DNA from: Stutzerimonas stutzeri | Lineage (GTDB): Bacteria > Pseudomonadota > Gammaproteobacteria > Pseudomonadales > Pseudomonadaceae | Assembly (NCBI RefSeq): GCF_024448695.1 | Contig: NZ_JAMOHY010000027.1 | Span: 1 to 42,645 of the forward strand | Direction: 5' to 3' | DNA length: 42,645 nucleotides | In this document: positions 9,982 through 19,557 of the stretch, piece after piece | Layout: each line of letters opens with the position of its first letter | Numbering within the stretch: position 1 is the first letter of the stretch | Made by a program: the position numbers and the translations under genes | The notes under the pieces: model-generated | The model's input: the letters and a program-made list of their open reading frames with translations, nothing else | Told to the model about the DNA's origin: nothing | The model's database searches: none

Positions 9982-10740
9982 ATGACCTTGCGCATTGCGC
10001 TGCTGTTTCTACTTACCGGCCTTATGGCCGGTTGTGTTTCTTCAGGCTCCGGCGATCCGCTGCGCACTTCGAGTGGACGTGATCAGGCGCGTGATGCCTA
10101 TATCCAGCTCGGTATCGGTTATCTCCAGCAGGGTGAAGCTGCGCGGGCCAAATCACCGCTGCGCAAGGCGCTCGAGCTGGATCCCGGCAGTGCGGATGCA
10201 CATGCAGCGCTGGCTCTGGTATTCCAGAACGAGATGGAATACCAGCTTGCTGATGAGCATTATCGCAAGGCGCTTTCAGGCCGAAACGATGCGCGTATTC
10301 TGAACAATTACGGCAGTTTCCTGTTCGAGCAAAAACGCTACCCGGAGGCCATGGAGCGTTTCGCCAAGGCGTCAGAGGACAATCTGTACGGTGAGCGTGC
10401 GCGGGTCTTTCAGAATATGGGCATGACCGCACTGCAGCTGGGCCAGCGTGAGCAGGCCGAAACCTACTTTACCCGTGCGCTGCGCCTCGATAGTCGGCAG
10501 CCGCGCGCTCTGCTGGAGTTGGCTCTGCTCGCATATGAGGCCAAGGATTACGTGCCGGCCAAGCGTTACTATGACGGCTTCAGCAGCCTGGCCGAACAGA
10601 ATGCCCGCAGCTTGCTGTTGGGCATACGTCTGGCCAATATCCATCAGGACCGCAATCAGGCCGCAAGCCTGGGGCTACAGCTCAAGCGGTTGTATCCGGG
10701 TACGCCTGAATACCAACAGTTTCTTTCGGAGCAACGATGA
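9982..10740 (+). CDS. pilF: Type IV pilus biogenesis/stability lipoprotein PilF (PilW)
   Basis: Outer-membrane pilotin needed to place and multimerise the PilQ secretin of type IV pili. The protein is 252 aa. It has a lipoprotein signal ending LMAGC with Cys18 as the lipid site, then six or so TPR units (for example DAYIQLGIGYLQQGE and NNYGSFLFEQKRYPEAM). I chose ATG 9982 over 9973 because GAGGGGG at 9966-9972 is correctly spaced only for 9982, and MTLR matches the family start. The stop overlaps the rodZ ATG. Confidence 0.93.
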   Translation: MTLRIALLFLLTGLMAGCVSSGSGDPLRTSSGRDQARDAYIQLGIGYLQQGEAARAKSPLRKALELDPGSADAHAALALVFQNEMEYQLADEHYRKALSGRNDARILNNYGSFLFEQKRYPEAMERFAKASEDNLYGERARVFQNMGMTALQLGQREQAETYFTRALRLDSRQPRALLELALLAYEAKDYVPAKRYYDGFSSLAEQNARSLLLGIRLANIHQDRNQAASLGLQLKRLYPGTPEYQQFLSEQR

Positions 10741-11702
10741 CAGCGCCCCATTCCGAAGCGGCTGCCTCAACGGCTGCCAACCCTGGCGAAACGCTTCGCG
10801 CTGCGCGTGAAGAAAAAGGTTTGCCGCTTTCTTCGGTAGCCCAGCAGCTCAACCTGTCGGAACGCTCGCTGGCCCAGATCGAGGCCGGTGACTTCAGCCG
10901 AATGCCGGGGCTGACCTTCGCCCGAGGTTACGTTCGTGCCTATGCCAAGCTGCTAGAACTTGATCAGAACCGCCTGGTCAACGAGTTTGATCACCATACC
11001 GGCACCGGTGCTGCCGCCAGCAACATCAACAGTCTGGGCAATATCGATGAGCCGGTGCGGCTGTCACGCAGTGTGATGCGCTTTTTCGTGTTCGCATTGA
11101 TCCTGATTGTCGCTGCGGCTGCACTGTTCTGGTGGCAGGATCAGACAACCCGCGGCCAGTCGGTGCCGGCGCTTTCCTCTCTGGATCAGATCGAAGTGGA
11201 GGCGGCAGACGGCACTACCGAAATTCATCTGTTTGAACGTGATGAAGAACTGCCCGAGCCTGGCCCGGACGAGCCGCGCGATACGCCACTGGCCGAGACT
11301 CTTTCCTCGCCAGGGCAGCCTGAGCAGGCGCCGGTCGAGCAGTCAACGGGCGAGAGCGTTGCTACGAGCGAAGCGCCAGTCGCTGTGCAACCTGTCACGG
11401 AACCCGTTACGCCAACGCCAACGCCGGCATCAGCGGCTGAGGCTGTTGCGCCAGCGCCCGGTGAGGGTCGGTTGACGCTGACATTCACCGACGACTGCTG
11501 GACACGTGTGACCGATGCGAATGGCGAAGTGCTCTACAGTGCGCTGGCCAAAGCCGGAAGCAGCCGCACCCTGGTCGGCAAAACACCGCTGGATCTGCAT
11601 CTCGGCTTCCCGGCAGGCGCGCAAGTCAGCTTCAACGGCGAAGCCGTCAATCTTTCAGGCATCACGCGTGGCGAGACTGCGCGTCTCAAGCTCGGACAGT
11701 AA
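10737..11702 (+). CDS. rodZ: Cytoskeleton protein RodZ
   Basis: Bitopic membrane protein that links MreB filaments to the cell-wall elongation machinery. The protein is 321 aa. It has an N-terminal cytoplasmic helix-turn-helix domain (about residues 17-85), one transmembrane helix near residues 114-136, a low-complexity Pro/Glu/Thr-rich periplasmic linker (about 165-238) and a C-terminal beta domain with LTFTDDCWTRVTDANGEVLY. The ATG overlaps the pilF stop by four bases, implying coupled translation. Confidence 0.93.
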   Translation: MTAPHSEAAASTAANPGETLRAAREEKGLPLSSVAQQLNLSERSLAQIEAGDFSRMPGLTFARGYVRAYAKLLELDQNRLVNEFDHHTGTGAAASNINSLGNIDEPVRLSRSVMRFFVFALILIVAAAALFWWQDQTTRGQSVPALSSLDQIEVEAADGTTEIHLFERDEELPEPGPDEPRDTPLAETLSSPGQPEQAPVEQSTGESVATSEAPVAVQPVTEPVTPTPTPASAAEAVAPAPGEGRLTLTFTDDCWTRVTDANGEVLYSALAKAGSSRTLVGKTPLDLHLGFPAGAQVSFNGEAVNLSGITRGETARLKLGQ

Positions 11703-11705
11703 TCC

Positions 11706-12818
11706 ATGCACTCTGAGTCTCCCATCAAACGCCGGCTTACTCGCAAAATCTGGGTAGGCAGCGTGCCGGTCGGTGGCGATGCGCCCATCGCCGTGCAAAG
11801 CATGACCAACACCGAAACCTGCGATGTCGATGCAACCGTTGCGCAGATTGAGCGCCTGCAGGATGCCGGCGCCGATATCGTGCGTGTGTCGGTGCCCTCG
11901 ATGGATGCGGCAGAGGCCTTCGGCAAGATCAGGCAGCGCGTGCAGTTGCCACTGGTCGCCGATATTCATTTCGATTACCAGATTGCCCTGCGGGTGGCTG
12001 AACTGGGCGTCGATTGCCTGCGCATCAATCCGGGCAACATCGGCCGCGAGGACCGGGTGCGTGCCGTGGTCGATGCCGCGCGGGATCGAGGCATCCCGAT
12101 CCGAATCGGCGTCAACGCCGGTTCGTTGGAAAAGGACCTGCAGAAAAAGTACGGCGAGCCGACGCCCGAGGCGCTGGTGGAGTCCGCGCTGCGCCACGTC
12201 GAGCATCTTGATCGGCTGAATTTCCCCGACTTCAAAGTCAGCGTGAAGGCTTCAGACGTGTTCATGGCCGTTGCGGCCTATCGCCTGCTGTCCAGGGAAA
12301 TCGAGCAACCTCTGCACCTGGGTATCACCGAAGCCGGCGGCCTGCGTTCGGGTACGGTGAAGTCTGCGGTGGGTCTGGGCATGTTGCTCGCCGAAGGCAT
12401 TGGCGACACGATCCGTATTTCCCTGGCGGCTGATCCGGTGGAAGAGATCAAGGTTGGCTTCGATATTCTCAAATCGTTGCGGCTGCGCTCACGCGGGATC
12501 AATTTCATCGCCTGTCCCAGCTGCTCGCGGCAGAACTTCGATGTGGTCAAGACCATGAACGAGCTTGAGGGGCGCCTGGATGATCTGCTGGTGCCAATGG
12601 ATGTGGCGGTCATCGGCTGTATTGTCAACGGTCCGGGCGAGGCCAAGGAGGCGCATATCGGCCTCACTGGCGGGACTCCGAACAACCTCATCTACATCGA
12701 CGGAAAGCCGGCGCAGAAGCTGAATAACGAAAATCTGGTGAATGAGCTCGAACAGCTGATTCGCCGCAAGGCTGCCGAGAAAGCCGAGAGCGATGCGGCA
12801 CTGATCCTGCGCAGCTGA
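11706..12818 (+). CDS. ispG: 4-hydroxy-3-methylbut-2-enyl diphosphate synthase IspG
   Basis: Converts MEcPP to HMBPP in the methylerythritol phosphate route to isoprenoids, using a [4Fe-4S] cluster and flavodoxin or ferredoxin electrons. The protein is 370 aa. Cluster cysteines are Cys270 and Cys273 ([10 protein letters not shown]) and Cys305 (GCIVNGPGE), the same positions as in E. coli. The N-terminal TIM-barrel part carries [15 protein letters not shown]. It starts three bases after rodZ. A client of the upstream ISC system. Confidence 0.97.
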   Translation: MHSESPIKRRLTRKIWVGSVPVGGDAPIAVQSMTNTETCDVDATVAQIERLQDAGADIVRVSVPSMDAAEAFGKIRQRVQLPLVADIHFDYQIALRVAELGVDCLRINPGNIGREDRVRAVVDAARDRGIPIRIGVNAGSLEKDLQKKYGEPTPEALVESALRHVEHLDRLNFPDFKVSVKASDVFMAVAAYRLLSREIEQPLHLGITEAGGLRSGTVKSAVGLGMLLAEGIGDTIRISLAADPVEEIKVGFDILKSLRLRSRGINFIACPSCSRQNFDVVKTMNELEGRLDDLLVPMDVAVIGCIVNGPGEAKEAHIGLTGGTPNNLIYIDGKPAQKLNNENLVNELEQLIRRKAAEKAESDAALILRS

Positions 12819-12831
12819 TTAAGGAACCGAT

Positions 12832-14115
12832 TTGAGCAAGTCCCTGCAAGCCATTCGTGGCATGAACGATATCCTGCCGGCGCAGACACCGGTCTGGCGC
12901 TACCTGGAAAGCACCTTCGCGCAGCTGATTGACAGCTATGGCTACAGCGAAATCCGTCTGCCGATTCTCGAATTTACCGACCTCTTTGCCCGCGGTATCG
13001 GTGAAGGTACGGACGTGGTGGACAAGGAAATGTACACCTTCCTCGACCGCAACGAGGAATCCCTGACCCTGCGTCCCGAAGGTACTGCGGGCTGCGTTCG
13101 TGCCGTGTTGGAGCACGGCATGACCGGTGGCGGCCAGGTGCAGAAACTCTGGTACAGCGGGCCGATGTTCCGTTACGAGAAACCGCAAAAAGGGCGCTAT
13201 CGACAGTTTCACCAGATTGGCGTGGAAGTTTTCAATCAGCCGGGGCCGGATGTCGATGCCGAGCTGATCGTGCTCACAGCGCGTCTGTGGAAGCAGCTTG
13301 GTATGGCTGATGCCGTGACCTTGCAGCTCAACAGCCTGGGTTCCAGCGAGGCTCGCGCGACCTACCGTGATGCACTGGTGGCTTATCTGCAGCAGCGTTT
13401 CGACCAGCTGGACGAAGACAGCCAGCGTCGCCTGAGCACCAACCCGCTGCGTATTCTCGATAGCAAGAACGCCCAGACTCAGGCATTGCTCGCCGAGGCG
13501 CCGACCCTGAGCGATTTTCTTGACGACGAGTCTCGCGTGCACTTTGACGGGCTGAAGGCGCGGCTCGATGCGGTCGGCATTGCCTATCAAATCAATCCAA
13601 AACTGGTGCGAGGCCTGGACTATTACGGTCGCACCGTATTCGAGTGGGTCACTGACAAACTGGGTGCACAGGGCACCGTTTGTGCTGGCGGTCGCTACGA
13701 CGGGCTGATCAGCCAGTTCGGTGGCAAGCCGACGCCGGGTGTGGGTTTTGCCATGGGCGTGGAGCGGCTGGTGCTGTTGCTGGAAACCCTGGAGCTGATT
13801 CCCGAAACGCTCAACCAGCCAGCCCATGCTTATATCTGTGCCTTTGGCGAGGCAGCCGAACTGGCCGCTCTGGCCCTGGCTGAACGCCTGCGTGATGAGT
13901 TGCCGGGTCTGCGCCTGCTGGTCAATGCCGGTGCTGGCAGCTTCAAGAGCCAGTTCAAGAAGGCGGACAAGAGCGGCGCACGTTTCGCACTGATTCTGGG
14001 TGAGGACGAACTGGCTGGTCGCGTGGTAGGTTGCAAGCCGCTGCGTGACGACAGTGAACAACAAAGTATTGCCTGGGATGCTCTGCCCGAGCGTCTGGCT
14101 GCCTGTCTGGTCTGA
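12832..14115 (+). CDS. hisS: Histidine-tRNA ligase
   Basis: Class II aminoacyl-tRNA synthetase that charges tRNA-His; 427 aa. Class II motif 2 is seen at [16 protein letters not shown], and the histidine-specific motifs at [15 protein letters not shown] and CAGGRYDGL. The C-terminal anticodon-binding domain starts around residue 325. Translation begins at a TTG, preceded by AAGGAACC at a suitable distance; the family N-terminus [15 protein letters not shown] supports it. It lies 13 bases after ispG. Confidence 0.97.
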   Translation: MSKSLQAIRGMNDILPAQTPVWRYLESTFAQLIDSYGYSEIRLPILEFTDLFARGIGEGTDVVDKEMYTFLDRNEESLTLRPEGTAGCVRAVLEHGMTGGGQVQKLWYSGPMFRYEKPQKGRYRQFHQIGVEVFNQPGPDVDAELIVLTARLWKQLGMADAVTLQLNSLGSSEARATYRDALVAYLQQRFDQLDEDSQRRLSTNPLRILDSKNAQTQALLAEAPTLSDFLDDESRVHFDGLKARLDAVGIAYQINPKLVRGLDYYGRTVFEWVTDKLGAQGTVCAGGRYDGLISQFGGKPTPGVGFAMGVERLVLLLETLELIPETLNQPAHAYICAFGEAAELAALALAERLRDELPGLRLLVNAGAGSFKSQFKKADKSGARFALILGEDELAGRVVGCKPLRDDSEQQSIAWDALPERLAACLV

Positions 14116-14154
14116 TCGACAGGTTTGAAATCAGCGAATCAAAGGAGTAACAGC

Positions 14155-14796
14155 GTGACCTCGGGTAACGATGAAGAACAACTGGCTCAGATCAAGGAGT
14201 GGTGGCAGCGTAACGGCATGCCATTGTTGACGGGCGCTGTCCTGGCGTTGGCGCTGGTGTTTGGCTGGCAGTTCTGGCAGAAGCATCAGACCAATCAGGC
14301 GTATGGCGCTTCGGCTATCTATCAGCAGTTGCTGATGGCGGCATTGAATGACTCTGCAGCTGATGTTGCAGAGGTCTCGCGCCTGGGGCAGCGCCTCAAG
14401 AAGGATTTTGCCGGTACGCATTACGCGCAATACGGCAGCCTTTTCGTTGCCAAGGTAGCCGTTGAATCCGGTCGTCTCGACGAGGCGGCAGCAGAACTGC
14501 AGGGCGTATTGGACAAGCCTGCGGACAAGACACTCGAAGAGCTTGCCCGTCAGCGTCTGGCCCGCGTACTGGCTGCTCAGGACAAGACCGAAGCTGCGCT
14601 GGAGTTGCTTGCTGGCGAGGCGCCCGATGCCTTTGTCGCCAGCCGTGAGGAATTGCGCGGCGATCTGCTGCTCAAGCTTGAACGTCACGACGAGGCTCAC
14701 GCCGCCTATTCCAAGGCGAAAGAGTCGTTGTCGCAGGATGCCGCCATCGGTGGCTTGCAACTGAAGCTGGATGACCTGGCTCGTGGAGAGGCGTGA
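14155..14796 (+). CDS. yfgM: YfgM-like SecYEG-associated tetratricopeptide protein
   Basis: Inner-membrane protein with one N-terminal helix (about residues 23-41) and a periplasmic TPR-like domain; 213 aa. In E. coli YfgM associates with the Sec translocon and periplasmic chaperones and helps envelope protein folding. The start is the GTG at 14155, placed after a strong AAAGGAG; the ATG at 14125 lies upstream of that ribosome site and is less likely. It sits between hisS and bamB, the conserved neighbourhood of this family. Confidence 0.88.
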   Translation: MTSGNDEEQLAQIKEWWQRNGMPLLTGAVLALALVFGWQFWQKHQTNQAYGASAIYQQLLMAALNDSAADVAEVSRLGQRLKKDFAGTHYAQYGSLFVAKVAVESGRLDEAAAELQGVLDKPADKTLEELARQRLARVLAAQDKTEAALELLAGEAPDAFVASREELRGDLLLKLERHDEAHAAYSKAKESLSQDAAIGGLQLKLDDLARGEA

Positions 14797-14800
14797 ATTG

Positions 14801-15949
14801 ATGCGTTGGAAAACTGCAGCACTGCTGACCCTGGCCATTCTGGCTGCAGGGTGCAGCAGCAACGACAAGAAAGAGCCCGGTCCGGCCGAACTGGTCAAGT
14901 TCGATGCTGAAATCGATCTGAAGAAGGAATGGAGTCGTTCGGTCGGCAAAGGCCAGGGCGAGACATACAACCTGCTGGCTCCGGTGGTCTACGGCAATGA
15001 GATATTTGCCGCCGATATCGAAGGCTTGGTGGTGGCGATGGACCGCCAGAGCGGAAAGGTCAACTGGAAGAAGAAACTGGATGTACCGGTCTCCGGTGCG
15101 GTGGGTGCCGGTTATGGCCTGATCCTGGTCGGTACACTACGCGGCGAAGTGCTTGCGCTGGATGTCTCCACAGGTGAAGAGCGCTGGCGTAGCCAGGTCA
15201 GCAGTGAAGTGCTGGCCGCACCTGCCGTCAATGGCGACGTGGTTGTGGTGCAGACGCAGGACGACCGCGTTATTGCGCTGGATATCGATAACGGCGAGCA
15301 GCGCTGGAGTTACGAGAGTTCTCCTGCCGTGCTGACGCTGCGCGGAACGGGTGCGCCGTTGCTGACCAATGAGCTGGCGATAGCCGGTCTGTCCAGTGGC
15401 AAGGTGGTCGCGCTGGATACCCGCCGTGGTCTGCCGGTGTGGGAGCAGCGCGTGGCGATTCCCCAGGGCCGTTCCGAACTTGAGCGTGTCGTCGATATCG
15501 ACGGTGGCCTGTTGCTGTCGGGGGGCGTGGTTTATGTCGCCACCTACCAGGGACGCGCGGCGGCGCTGGATCTGGAAAGCGGACGCGTGCTCTGGCAGCG
15601 CGACGCCTCCACTTCAGCCGGTGTCGCGTTGGGCTATGGCAGCGTTTATGTCAGCCAGGCCGACGGCTCGGTAGTGGGTATCGACGAACGCTCGACAACG
15701 GTTCTCTGGAGCAACGATTCCCTGGCGCGCCGCGAGCTTTCCGGTCCCACCGTGTTTTCCAGCTATGTTGCGGTAGGGGACAAGGAAGGCTATCTGCATC
15801 TGCTGAGTCAGGTTGATGGCCGCTTTGTTGCCCGTACTCGCATTGACAGTGCCGGCTTGCGCGTTCGCCCTGTGGTTGAGGGTGATTGGCTGTACACCTA
15901 TGGCAACGACGGCAAGCTGGTCGCATTGACCATTCGCCAGGCGGACTGA
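14801..15949 (+). CDS. bamB: Outer membrane protein assembly factor BamB
   Basis: Lipoprotein of the BAM complex that inserts beta-barrel proteins into the outer membrane. The protein is 382 aa with signal peptide and lipobox LAAGC (Cys18), followed by an eight-bladed beta-propeller of PQQ-like repeats, for example VVALDTRRGLPVWEQRV and VVAMDRQSGKVNWKKKL. I take the ATG at 14801, four bases after the yfgM stop, because it begins a proper lipoprotein signal; the ATG at 14771 would add a charged tail in front of it. Confidence 0.95.
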   Translation: MRWKTAALLTLAILAAGCSSNDKKEPGPAELVKFDAEIDLKKEWSRSVGKGQGETYNLLAPVVYGNEIFAADIEGLVVAMDRQSGKVNWKKKLDVPVSGAVGAGYGLILVGTLRGEVLALDVSTGEERWRSQVSSEVLAAPAVNGDVVVVQTQDDRVIALDIDNGEQRWSYESSPAVLTLRGTGAPLLTNELAIAGLSSGKVVALDTRRGLPVWEQRVAIPQGRSELERVVDIDGGLLLSGGVVYVATYQGRAAALDLESGRVLWQRDASTSAGVALGYGSVYVSQADGSVVGIDERSTTVLWSNDSLARRELSGPTVFSSYVAVGDKEGYLHLLSQVDGRFVARTRIDSAGLRVRPVVEGDWLYTYGNDGKLVALTIRQAD

Positions 15950-16002
15950 TCGCTTCAAACTGTCCGCCTGCTGTTTCGCCTCTGGCGGAACGCGTTATAC
16001 CC

Positions 16003-16029
16003 GGCCGCTGCCCCGCAGCGGCCTTCGTG
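16003..16029 (+). terminator. Hairpin with T-rich tail between bamB and der
   Basis: GGCCGCTGC (16003-16011) and GCAGCGGCC (16015-16023) form a perfect 9-bp stem with a CCC loop. It is followed by TTCGTGTTTTC, a moderately T-rich tail. It may end the long upstream run or act as a partial terminator, since der follows in the same direction 30 bases later. Confidence 0.55.
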
Positions 16030-16058
16030 TTTTCTGAAATATCGCAGTGGAGAGCCGC

Positions 16059-17537
16059 ATGGTTCCCGTAATCGCCCTGGTGGGCCGCCCGAACGTCGGC
16101 AAGTCCACCCTGTTCAACCGTCTGACCAAAAGTCGTGACGCCATCGTCGCCGAGTATGCCGGTCTGACCCGTGATCGCCAGTATGGCGAAGCCAAATGGC
16201 AGGGCCGCACTTATATCGTCATTGATACCGGTGGCCTGACAGGCGACGAAGAAGGGATCGATGCCAAGATGGCCGAGCAGTCCCTGCAGGCCATGGAAGA
16301 AGCCGATGCGGTGATGTTCATGGTCGATGCTCGTGCAGGCATGACGCCAGGCGACCAGATGATCGCCGAGCATCTGCGCAAGATGAACAAGCGCCATTTT
16401 CTGGTGGCGAACAAGGTCGACAGCATCGATCCGGATATCGCCCGCGCCGAGTTCAGTCCTCTGGGTCTGGGTGATGCGCTGCCCATCGCCGCCGCGCACG
16501 GTCGTGGTATCACCTACATGCTTGAACAGGCGCTGGGGATCTTTCCCAAGGACAACGCCGAGGTTGAGGAAGAGGCCGCACAAGAGGGCGAGACAGCCAT
16601 CGAAGGCCAGGAGCTCAAGCGCATTCCCGGCCCGAGTGAGAAGGATGGCATCAAGATCGCCATCATCGGTCGTCCCAACGTCGGCAAGTCGACACTGGTC
16701 AACCGCATGCTTGGCGAGGAACGGGTCATCGTCTATGACCAGGCAGGCACCACGCGCGACAGCATCTACATTCCCTTCGAGCGTGGGGATGAGAAGTACA
16801 CGCTGATCGATACCGCAGGCGTTCGTCGTCGCGGCAAGATCTTCGAGGCGGTGGAAAAGTTCTCGGTAGTCAAGACGCTACAGGCGATTCAGGACGCCAA
16901 CGTGGTGATCTTCGTCATGGATGCCCGCGAGGGCGTGGTCGAGCATGACCTTAATCTGCTCGGCTTCGTGCTCGACAGTGGCCGTGCGCTGGTCATCGCG
17001 CTGAACAAGTGGGACGGCATGGAGCCGGGCGAGCGCGATTATGTGAAAACAGAACTTGAGCGCCGGCTGTTCTTCGTCGAATTTGCAGACATTCACTTCA
17101 TCTCGGCCAAGCACGGCACGGGCGTCGGCAATCTGTACAAGTCGGTACAGGCCTCCTTCACTTCTGCCGTCACCCGCTGGCCCACCAGCCGGCTGACGCA
17201 GATTCTCGAGGACGCGGTGCGTGAGCATGCGCCGCCAATGGTTTCCGGCCGTCGCATCAAGCTGCGCTATGCGCACCTGGGTGGCGCCAACCCGCCGCTG
17301 ATCGTGATTCACGGCAACCAGGTCGATGCGGTACCCAAGTCCTATTCGCGCTATCTCGAGAATACCTACCGTCGCGTGCTCAAGCTGGTCGGTACGCCGA
17401 TCCGCATCGAGTACAAGGGCGGCGAGAACCCCTATGAGGGCAAGAAAAACACCCTCACCGACCGTCAGGTGAACAAGAAGCGCCGACTTATGTCGCACCA
17501 CAAGAAGGCCGAGAAGAAGCGCCGGGACAAGAAATAG
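16059..17537 (+). CDS. der: Ribosome assembly GTPase Der (EngA)
   Basis: Double-GTPase protein required for 50S ribosomal subunit maturation; 492 aa. Two G domains each begin with a P-loop GRPNVGKST, at residues 8-16 and near 205, and a KH-like C-terminal domain follows (about 385-470). The C-terminus is strongly basic ([20 protein letters not shown]). I use the ATG at 16059, behind GTGGAG; the GTG at 16047 lies inside that ribosome site. Confidence 0.96.
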   Translation: MVPVIALVGRPNVGKSTLFNRLTKSRDAIVAEYAGLTRDRQYGEAKWQGRTYIVIDTGGLTGDEEGIDAKMAEQSLQAMEEADAVMFMVDARAGMTPGDQMIAEHLRKMNKRHFLVANKVDSIDPDIARAEFSPLGLGDALPIAAAHGRGITYMLEQALGIFPKDNAEVEEEAAQEGETAIEGQELKRIPGPSEKDGIKIAIIGRPNVGKSTLVNRMLGEERVIVYDQAGTTRDSIYIPFERGDEKYTLIDTAGVRRRGKIFEAVEKFSVVKTLQAIQDANVVIFVMDAREGVVEHDLNLLGFVLDSGRALVIALNKWDGMEPGERDYVKTELERRLFFVEFADIHFISAKHGTGVGNLYKSVQASFTSAVTRWPTSRLTQILEDAVREHAPPMVSGRRIKLRYAHLGGANPPLIVIHGNQVDAVPKSYSRYLENTYRRVLKLVGTPIRIEYKGGENPYEGKKNTLTDRQVNKKRRLMSHHKKAEKKRRDKK

Positions 17538-17544
17538 CCACGAA

Positions 17545-17571
17545 CCTGAAGCGTCAGGCTGGACGTTTTTT
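17545..17571 (+). terminator. Weak terminator-like hairpin after der
   Basis: CCTGA (17545-17549) and TCAGG (17554-17558) can pair around an AGCG loop; six T residues lie at 17566-17571, seven bases beyond the stem. The stem is short and the gap long, so termination would be weak. It shares bases with a longer inverted repeat (17556-17609), so the two folds exclude each other. Confidence 0.3.
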
Positions 17572-17609
17572 CTCAAGGGCTTCCGGTTTTGATTTTCAGT
17601 GTCCAGCCT
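17556..17609 (+). repeat. 9-bp inverted repeat in aminotransferase leader
   Basis: AGGCTGGAC at 17556-17564 is exactly complementary to GTCCAGCCT at 17601-17609, with 36 bases between. The right arm ends 12 bases before the aminotransferase ATG, immediately upstream of its weak GAGCGAG ribosome site. The transcript could form a large stem-loop here. Confidence 0.5.
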
Positions 17610-17621
17610 TGAGCGAGCCCG

Positions 17622-18770
17622 ATGATCACCAGCAAGCTGCCCAACGTGGGTACCACCATCTTCACCACCATGTCGCAGCTGGCGATCGAGACCGGTGCGA
17701 TCAACCTGTCCCAGGGTTTCCCCGATTTCGATGGGCCGCAGGCCCTGCGCGAAGCGGCAGGCCGAGCGGTAATGGCCGGGCGTAACCAGTACGCGCCCAT
17801 GGCCGGGTTGCCGGCGCTGCGCGAGCAGGTGGCGCTCAAGGTTTCGACGCTGTACGGGCGAACGGTGAGTGCCGATAGCGAAGTCACCATCACGCCGGGC
17901 GCGACGCAGGCGATCTTCTGCGCGCTTCACGCGGTGATTCGTGCCGGCGACGAGGTGATCGTCTTCGATCCCTGCTACGACAGCTACGAACCGGCAGTGG
18001 AGCTTGCAGGCGGCGTCTGCATCCATCAACCGCTGAGCCTGCCGGATTTTTCCATCGACTGGCAGAAACTGGCGGATGCGATCACGCCGCGCACGCGGAT
18101 GATCGTGCTCAATACGCCGCATAATCCCAGCGGTGCGCTGATCGAACGCGAGGATCTGGACCGCCTTGCCACACTGATTCGTGGTCGCGATATTTACCTG
18201 CTCAGCGATGAAGTTTACGAACACCTGGTGTTCGACGGGCGTGAGCATGCCAGCGTCCTGCGTCATGAAGAGCTTTATCAGCGCGCTTTCGTGATCAGCT
18301 CTTTCGGCAAGACCTATCACGTCACTGGCTGGAAAACCGGCTATGTGGTGGCGCCACCGCTGTTGACCACAGAGTTGCGCAAGGTGCATCAGTACGTCAG
18401 TTTCACCGGCGTTACGCCGCTGCAATGGGCGCTGGCCGAATACATGACCGTGCATCCAGAACACACCGCCGAGCTGCCGGGCTTCTATCAGGCCAAGCGC
18501 GACCTGTTCTGCGAACTGCTGGCCAGCTCGCGCTTCAGCTTCACACGCGCGGCGGGTACCTACTTCCAGCTGGCGGATTATTCAGCTATCCGCCCTGACC
18601 TCGACGATGTGGCGATGGCCGAGTGGCTGACCCGCGAACATGGTGTGGCGAGCATTCCCATCTCGGTCTTCTACCAGCATGCGCCGGCAGATTTGCGGCT
18701 GGTGCGTTTCTGCTTTGCCAAACGGGAGGAAACGCTGCGGCAGGCAGCGGTACGACTATGCGCGATCTGA
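17622..18770 (+). CDS. PLP-dependent aminotransferase, methionine/glutamine type (YbdL/MtnE-like)
   Basis: Fold-type I aminotransferase, 382 aa, close to the YbdL / kynurenine aminotransferase / glutamine transaminase K group. It carries NLSQGFPDFDGP at the N-terminus, TPGATQAIFCALHAV, NTPHNPSGAL, and the PLP lysine Lys230 in SFGKTYHVTGWKTGY. Members transaminate methionine, aromatic amino acids or glutamine with 2-oxo acids. The overlapping downstream amidase suggests that glutamine is a donor and the product 2-oxoglutaramate is hydrolysed next. The exact substrate is inferred from context, not shown by sequence. Confidence 0.85.
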   Translation: MITSKLPNVGTTIFTTMSQLAIETGAINLSQGFPDFDGPQALREAAGRAVMAGRNQYAPMAGLPALREQVALKVSTLYGRTVSADSEVTITPGATQAIFCALHAVIRAGDEVIVFDPCYDSYEPAVELAGGVCIHQPLSLPDFSIDWQKLADAITPRTRMIVLNTPHNPSGALIEREDLDRLATLIRGRDIYLLSDEVYEHLVFDGREHASVLRHEELYQRAFVISSFGKTYHVTGWKTGYVVAPPLLTTELRKVHQYVSFTGVTPLQWALAEYMTVHPEHTAELPGFYQAKRDLFCELLASSRFSFTRAAGTYFQLADYSAIRPDLDDVAMAEWLTREHGVASIPISVFYQHAPADLRLVRFCFAKREETLRQAAVRLCAI

Positions 18771-19552
18771 CCCCATTGCCCGACCTCGACCTGGCGCTGA
18801 TCCAGGCCACCCTGGCCTGGCAGGATGCCGCCGCCAACCGCGAATATTTCACCCGGCTGCTGGATCAGGCGCGTGGCGCCGATCTGATCGTTCTGCCGGA
18901 AATGTTCACTACCGGCTTTTCCATGAGTGCCGCGCGACTGGCTGAGCCGGAAGAGGGGCCGACTTACCACTGGTTGCGTGAGCAGGCCACGCGTCTGGAG
19001 GCCGTTGTCACCGGCAGTGTGATCATCGAGGCAGCGGACGGCAGCTATCGCAACCGTCTGCTCTGGGCGCGTCCGAACGGTGAAATCCTGCATTACGACA
19101 AGCGTCATCTGTTTCGCATGGCCGGCGAGCACCAGCACTACACGGCGGGCGAGCGCCAGGCGCTGTTCGAGTTGAACGGCTGGCGCGTGCGCCCGCTGAT
19201 CTGTTACGACCTGCGCTTTCCGGTATGGAGCCGTGATGCCCACGGCACCGACCTGCTGATCTACACGGCCAACTGGCCCGCGGCCCGGCGCAACGCCTGG
19301 AACCGCCTGTTGCCGGCGCGCGCGATCGAGAACCTGTGCTTCGTGGCTGCAGTGAATCGCGTCGGCGAGGACGGCAAGGGGCATCCCTACAGTGGCGACA
19401 GCCAGGTACTGGATTATCTGGGCGATTCGTTGCTGCAAGCCGGTGATGCCGAGGGCGTGTTTCGCGTGACCCTGAGCGCCCGTAATCTGGCCGCATTTCG
19501 TGAGAAATTTCCCGCTTATCACGATGGCGACGACTTCGAGCTGAAGATCTGA
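18758..19552 (+). CDS. Nitrilase-family amidohydrolase, probable omega-amidase
   Basis: Carbon-nitrogen hydrolase, 264 aa, with the complete Glu-Lys-Cys triad: Glu48 (VLPEMFTTGFSM), Lys115 (YDKRHLFRMAGEH) and Cys149 (LICYDLRFPVWSR). The FRMAGEH segment and length resemble YafV/Nit2 omega-amidases, which convert 2-oxoglutaramate to 2-oxoglutarate and ammonia. The ATG at 18758 lies inside the end of the aminotransferase gene (13-base overlap), so translation is probably coupled. The frame is open further left but only as out-of-frame overlap with that gene. Confidence 0.85.
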   Translation: MRDLTPLPDLDLALIQATLAWQDAAANREYFTRLLDQARGADLIVLPEMFTTGFSMSAARLAEPEEGPTYHWLREQATRLEAVVTGSVIIEAADGSYRNRLLWARPNGEILHYDKRHLFRMAGEHQHYTAGERQALFELNGWRVRPLICYDLRFPVWSRDAHGTDLLIYTANWPAARRNAWNRLLPARAIENLCFVAAVNRVGEDGKGHPYSGDSQVLDYLGDSLLQAGDAEGVFRVTLSARNLAAFREKFPAYHDGDDFELKI

Positions 19553-19557
19553 GGCGG

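Noticed and set aside
12688..14064. Open frame of 458 aa antisense to hisS
   Set aside because: Entirely covered by a well-supported synthetase gene; composition is unlike a real protein.
16878..18464. Open frame of 528 aa on the minus strand across der and the aminotransferase
   Set aside because: It crosses two clear genes in antisense and shows no recognisable domain; it is a codon-bias shadow.
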